Below, in pieces: positions 60,691 through 64,000 of a DNA stretch of 64,000 nt. The stretch is from Galbula dea (lineage: Eukaryota; Chordata; Aves; Piciformes; Galbulidae). Both the position numbers and the translations under genes were made by a program. Under the pieces are notes generated by a model. That model was not told the DNA's origin. It searched no databases and was given only the letters and a program-made list of their open reading frames with translations. Where the stretch lies: the NCBI GenBank assembly GCA_013399015.1, contig VWZX01007386.1, positions 124,001 to 188,000 on the forward strand, read 5' to 3'. Position 1 is the stretch's first letter; each line of letters starts with the position of its first letter.

Positions 60691-63600
60691 CTGAACTCCA
60701 GACGATGTCGGTGGCGGGGGAGGAAGGTGCAGGGCCAAAACTTAACAGAATTAACTTTGCACAAGGTGTGAGAAGCAGCTCCTCTTCCAAGTAGTGAGGT
60801 AAGCACTGGGGAACTGCTCCTGACCTTTCTCTTGGAAATGTGCAGGTATGTATGAGACGATCACATTTTGATCTCCGAAACATATATCTGTGGAAAGATA
60901 AAATGTAGACACATGCCATTGTAATCAGCTGTGTCTGAAAAGAACCCATGTTGCTGCAGTCCTGCACACCACATTTAGAGGTTCAGAAAAGAGATTTCTC
61001 CTCACAGCAGATATATTATCCCAAAACTGTCCCTCAGAAGGATGTCACCAGCCGGGAAAGCTTTCCTCAATGACTAGTAAGGTCATAGTCACAATGGTAA
61101 TTACAAACAGTATTGTGGATTTGTTCGAAGTAGAGATGAGTTTTGCATACTTGAGTGAACAGCTGTCTTGCTGTGTTTTGCTCAGCCAGTCGTTTAAAGA
61201 GGAAAAGGAAATGTCAGTGACTCAGTAGGCTGAACTCCATTTCCATGAGAGATTAGGTATGTACCATTCACTGGAGGCTATGGGGGTCAGTGTTCAGATG
61301 TATCTTCTGTTTTGTAAATAGCCTCGAGTAATCCATGATTAAAAGCAACTGACTTGCTGCAGAGATTATGAAACTTTGGTGGCCTTATCCTCAGATATGG
61401 TGTGTAGCTGCACTCCCCAGCCCATCTGCAAGAGCAATACATCAGTTTCAAATTCCTTCACTCTTACAGTTTGGTTGGCCCTGAGGATGGGAGGGTTAAC
61501 ACTTAAAGCTGCCATAACGCAGTCCCACTTGATTTTGTCTCTGAATTCTTCGGCTTCTTAGTGGGTCTGGCTCTTGTGAAAGCTTTAGCTTCAATCCATA
61601 TGTGTTGAAATTTCTGTATCTTGAGAAGTGGAAATGTTCAGGAGGGTCATAGTGTCTCTAGGGTCATTCAGCACTCCACAGCAATTTACCTTAATAAATC
61701 CTTCTCCAGGCATGTATCGTACAAACAGTCGATTACTATTCTGAAATACAGTGCAAAATTTCACATGCACTTACATCACCCTCCCATCTTTCTGAATGTT
61801 CAGAATGCAGTGATATTTTTCTTGTTCTGTACCTTTTCACTGTCCCCCAAAGCACAGAGGAGAAGGGCTGCATTTCTTCCCAATATAGTAGGATAAGGGA
61901 ATCAACAGTGCAGTCTGCAAAGCAGTGCTTAGCAAGCAATGAGAATAATGACACTGTCATCTTTGGCAAAAGCCTGAATAAGCTGTCAGCTGCCACCAAT
62001 GATCACTAGGTGCTCAATCTGAAGAACAAAAGCTGCTCTTAAATTTTTCAGAAAGTGTCAGATGCTTCAAGCTGACTTACATAAATCATGTCGGGTATCA
62101 CAGAGCTGAATATAAAATTCACGAGTCACTTTTCCTTCTGTTCCAGTTCCTTTTAGCAAAGACTTGAAAGTAAATACTTAGGCAGTGTCTCACAGTACTA
62201 AGATTTCATTATTTTCACAGAACATATTAAATGTCACTTTGCTTTTCAGCTGTGTAGCCTGTTCAGCCACTGATCAAAATGAAGCAACACAGATTTTCTT
62301 CTAAATCACCACAAACAAAACAAAACAAAATTAAACAAAGCTTCCCAACACTACTTAAAGTATTGGGCCTGGAAAAAGCAGAAAGTGGTTTGCCTGAGTC
62401 TATTGGGGATTTAGTTTATTGATGGAAGCAATAGGTAAGCCGATTTACTTCTCCCAAAATTAGGCCTTCCCTGAGACACCTAGATTAGACAGCATTAAGA
62501 CCCTGCTACCACCACAGTGATAGACAGAAATACAAACCACTAAAATACAGTAAAACTAAGCTACAGTTGAAAGATAAAATAATTTTGCAATGCATGAGCT
62601 TTTATTTTCTATAGTGTTTTCTTCTCCCTGCTGTTCTAAAAATGTCAGCAATCTCTAATTCAACTTGTTTAGTGCAAATTAACAGCCAACTCCATATGCA
62701 GGATACACTGGTCTTCCTGCCATACAGTAATATATGTGCTCCCACAAGACTTCTACGCCATTCACAATGACTAATTGTCACTTAGTTCAACTCCTTGTTC
62801 CTTTCAGGATCTTTGCTTCTGTTGCCATGTTTGCAACCACTTTTGAGAGCCAGGATATTGTCTCTGAATAAGAGGGCACCACCACTATGCAAAGGGACCA
62901 CCTCAAAGAGACTAACGTGTCTTCCCAGCTTGACACCCAGTGCTTGTCCAGTTTGCATGGAGTGTTTTCTGAGCATATTTAAAGGGTTATTTGAGGCCCA
63001 TGTGCTCCCTGCTCCCTTTAAGTACTTCTAGCAAGAGTTCAAAGCATCAGAAGTGTATCCCAACATCTAGAAGGGCACACAGAATAACAGAGCACAATAG
63101 CAGAGTTGTTCCAAAGCTTCTCAGTAGCTCAGAAAAAACAACTTTCTGGAGCATGTCAGTAGCCCTTCCTGAACTCCCAAGATGCAGAATAGAAAAAGAA
63201 TTGGGTGATACAGAAGGGCAGAGACAGAAAACAGAGTGGATATCACAGCAGCAAGACCATGTCAGGCTGCTAATATCTACCCTAGGTAGCTGCCTACACT
63301 CTTTGTGGTACAGGCACAAAATGAGTATTCTATCATTACATGCAGCTACTATTAAGTCCTTAGTCAAATAATGAGTTGACCATAAACTGATAGGTTAACA
63401 AATGATAATTTTTAATATGAATCCAGAGAAGATGGTGCTGGATCAGTTCTTCTGCACTGACACTGTCTAAACTGTTCTAAAACCACATGGCTTCTAGGAC
63501 AGATATGTAGTAGGCACTGCACAATAAGATGATTATACTAGTTAAATTGATGTGTTGTTATATCCAATATATACTGGAGACCCATTTAAATCATGTACTG

Positions 63601-64000
63601 GCATACATCTTAATGTTGACTAGGCTGTGTGTCACAGCTGACCTCTCAGCCTGTGGAAACTGAAACAGCTCAGGTACCAGCATACTGTATCACAGTTAGG
63701 CATCAGGCAGAAATTAAGTGGAAGAGGTGACTGGCTGTGGTCTTCTCTCATAATATCTAATAACATTACTTCAGCTGATACTGAAGTCCAGTATGCTGTT
63801 GGGCTCTACTTTTATTCTGAGGTCACCATGGGAATGCTTGCTTATGCCTATTTGGGACCTAGAAGCAGGCCCCAAATATAGTGATCTAGACTGTACATCC
63901 TGTAGGAGTGTAGATAGTATTGTATCCTTTTCTAGGACCATTCATCCCACTTACTTGACAAACAGTCTGAAAAGACAGCTAAAATAAACCTTTCCAGGGA
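60691..64000. other. Non-coding stretch to window end, no gene seen
   Basis: No further exon was recognised. A perfect AP-1 core (TGACTCA, 61218-61224) sits in moderately complex sequence, and a CAAAA-type repeat lies at 62311-62340. The 126-codon plus frame and 106-codon minus frame at 63.0-63.4 kb overlap each other and have no recognisable domain. Confidence 0.45.
62311..62340 (+). repeat. (CAAAA)n-type short repeat
   Basis: About 30 bp consist of CAAA/CAAAA units. It might be an old retroposon tail, but no element body is recognisable upstream. Confidence 0.65.

Noticed and set aside
60770..60800. Plus-strand donor-like AG|GTAAGC opposite the candidate minus exon
   Set aside because: No plus-strand coding frame with an acceptor was found to pair with it.

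Overview
This is vertebrate nuclear DNA, most likely from a bird. The main evidence is two truncated CR1 LINE copies with the avian-type 3' end and reverse-transcriptase text, a few very old MIR-like and L3/CR1-like relics, and otherwise mostly AT-rich single-copy sequence with sparse microsatellites. CR1 also occurs in other sauropsids, so 'bird' is an inference. There is no bacterial-style gene layout. Nearly all open frames are 60-160 codons long, overlap on both strands and lack coding character, as expected by chance in non-coding DNA.

Layout. 1-18.5 kb holds no supported gene; it has a CR1 3' end (minus strand) at 3.85-4.1 kb, an AT repeat near 8.26 kb and an isolated perfect TATA/MEF2-type motif at 12.99 kb. 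At 18.59-18.9 kb there is a candidate promoter and first exon on the plus strand: an M-CAT-like motif, an E-box, a TATA-like box, a strong Kozak start and a good splice donor. Very G-rich runs capable of forming quadruplexes follow directly, and about 1.6 kb further on there is a striking C-depleted, purine-rich tract of about 2.1 kb (20.52-22.66 kb). The remainder to about 60 kb is non-coding, either intronic to that gene or intergenic. It holds a 13-bp minisatellite (26.46 kb), a 5'- and 3'-truncated CR1 reverse-transcriptase fragment (26.98-27.68 kb), a possible decayed coding relic on the minus strand (31.76-32.37 kb), GGTT and ATTC repeats, MIR-like relics (40.6, 46.1-46.5 and 55.1 kb), a C-rich telomere-like quadruplex motif (43.4 kb) and a 53-bp tandem duplication carrying two octamer motifs (59.03-59.13 kb). 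At 60.55-60.69 kb a 144-bp, phase-symmetric open segment with a consensus donor looks like an internal coding exon of a minus-strand gene.

I could not assign either exon candidate to a named gene. They lie on opposite strands, so the window would touch at least two transcription units if both are real. I see no novel multi-gene system. The items most worth following up are the promoter/exon with its quadruplex-rich and G-skewed flank, the minus-strand exon, and the decayed coding relic.
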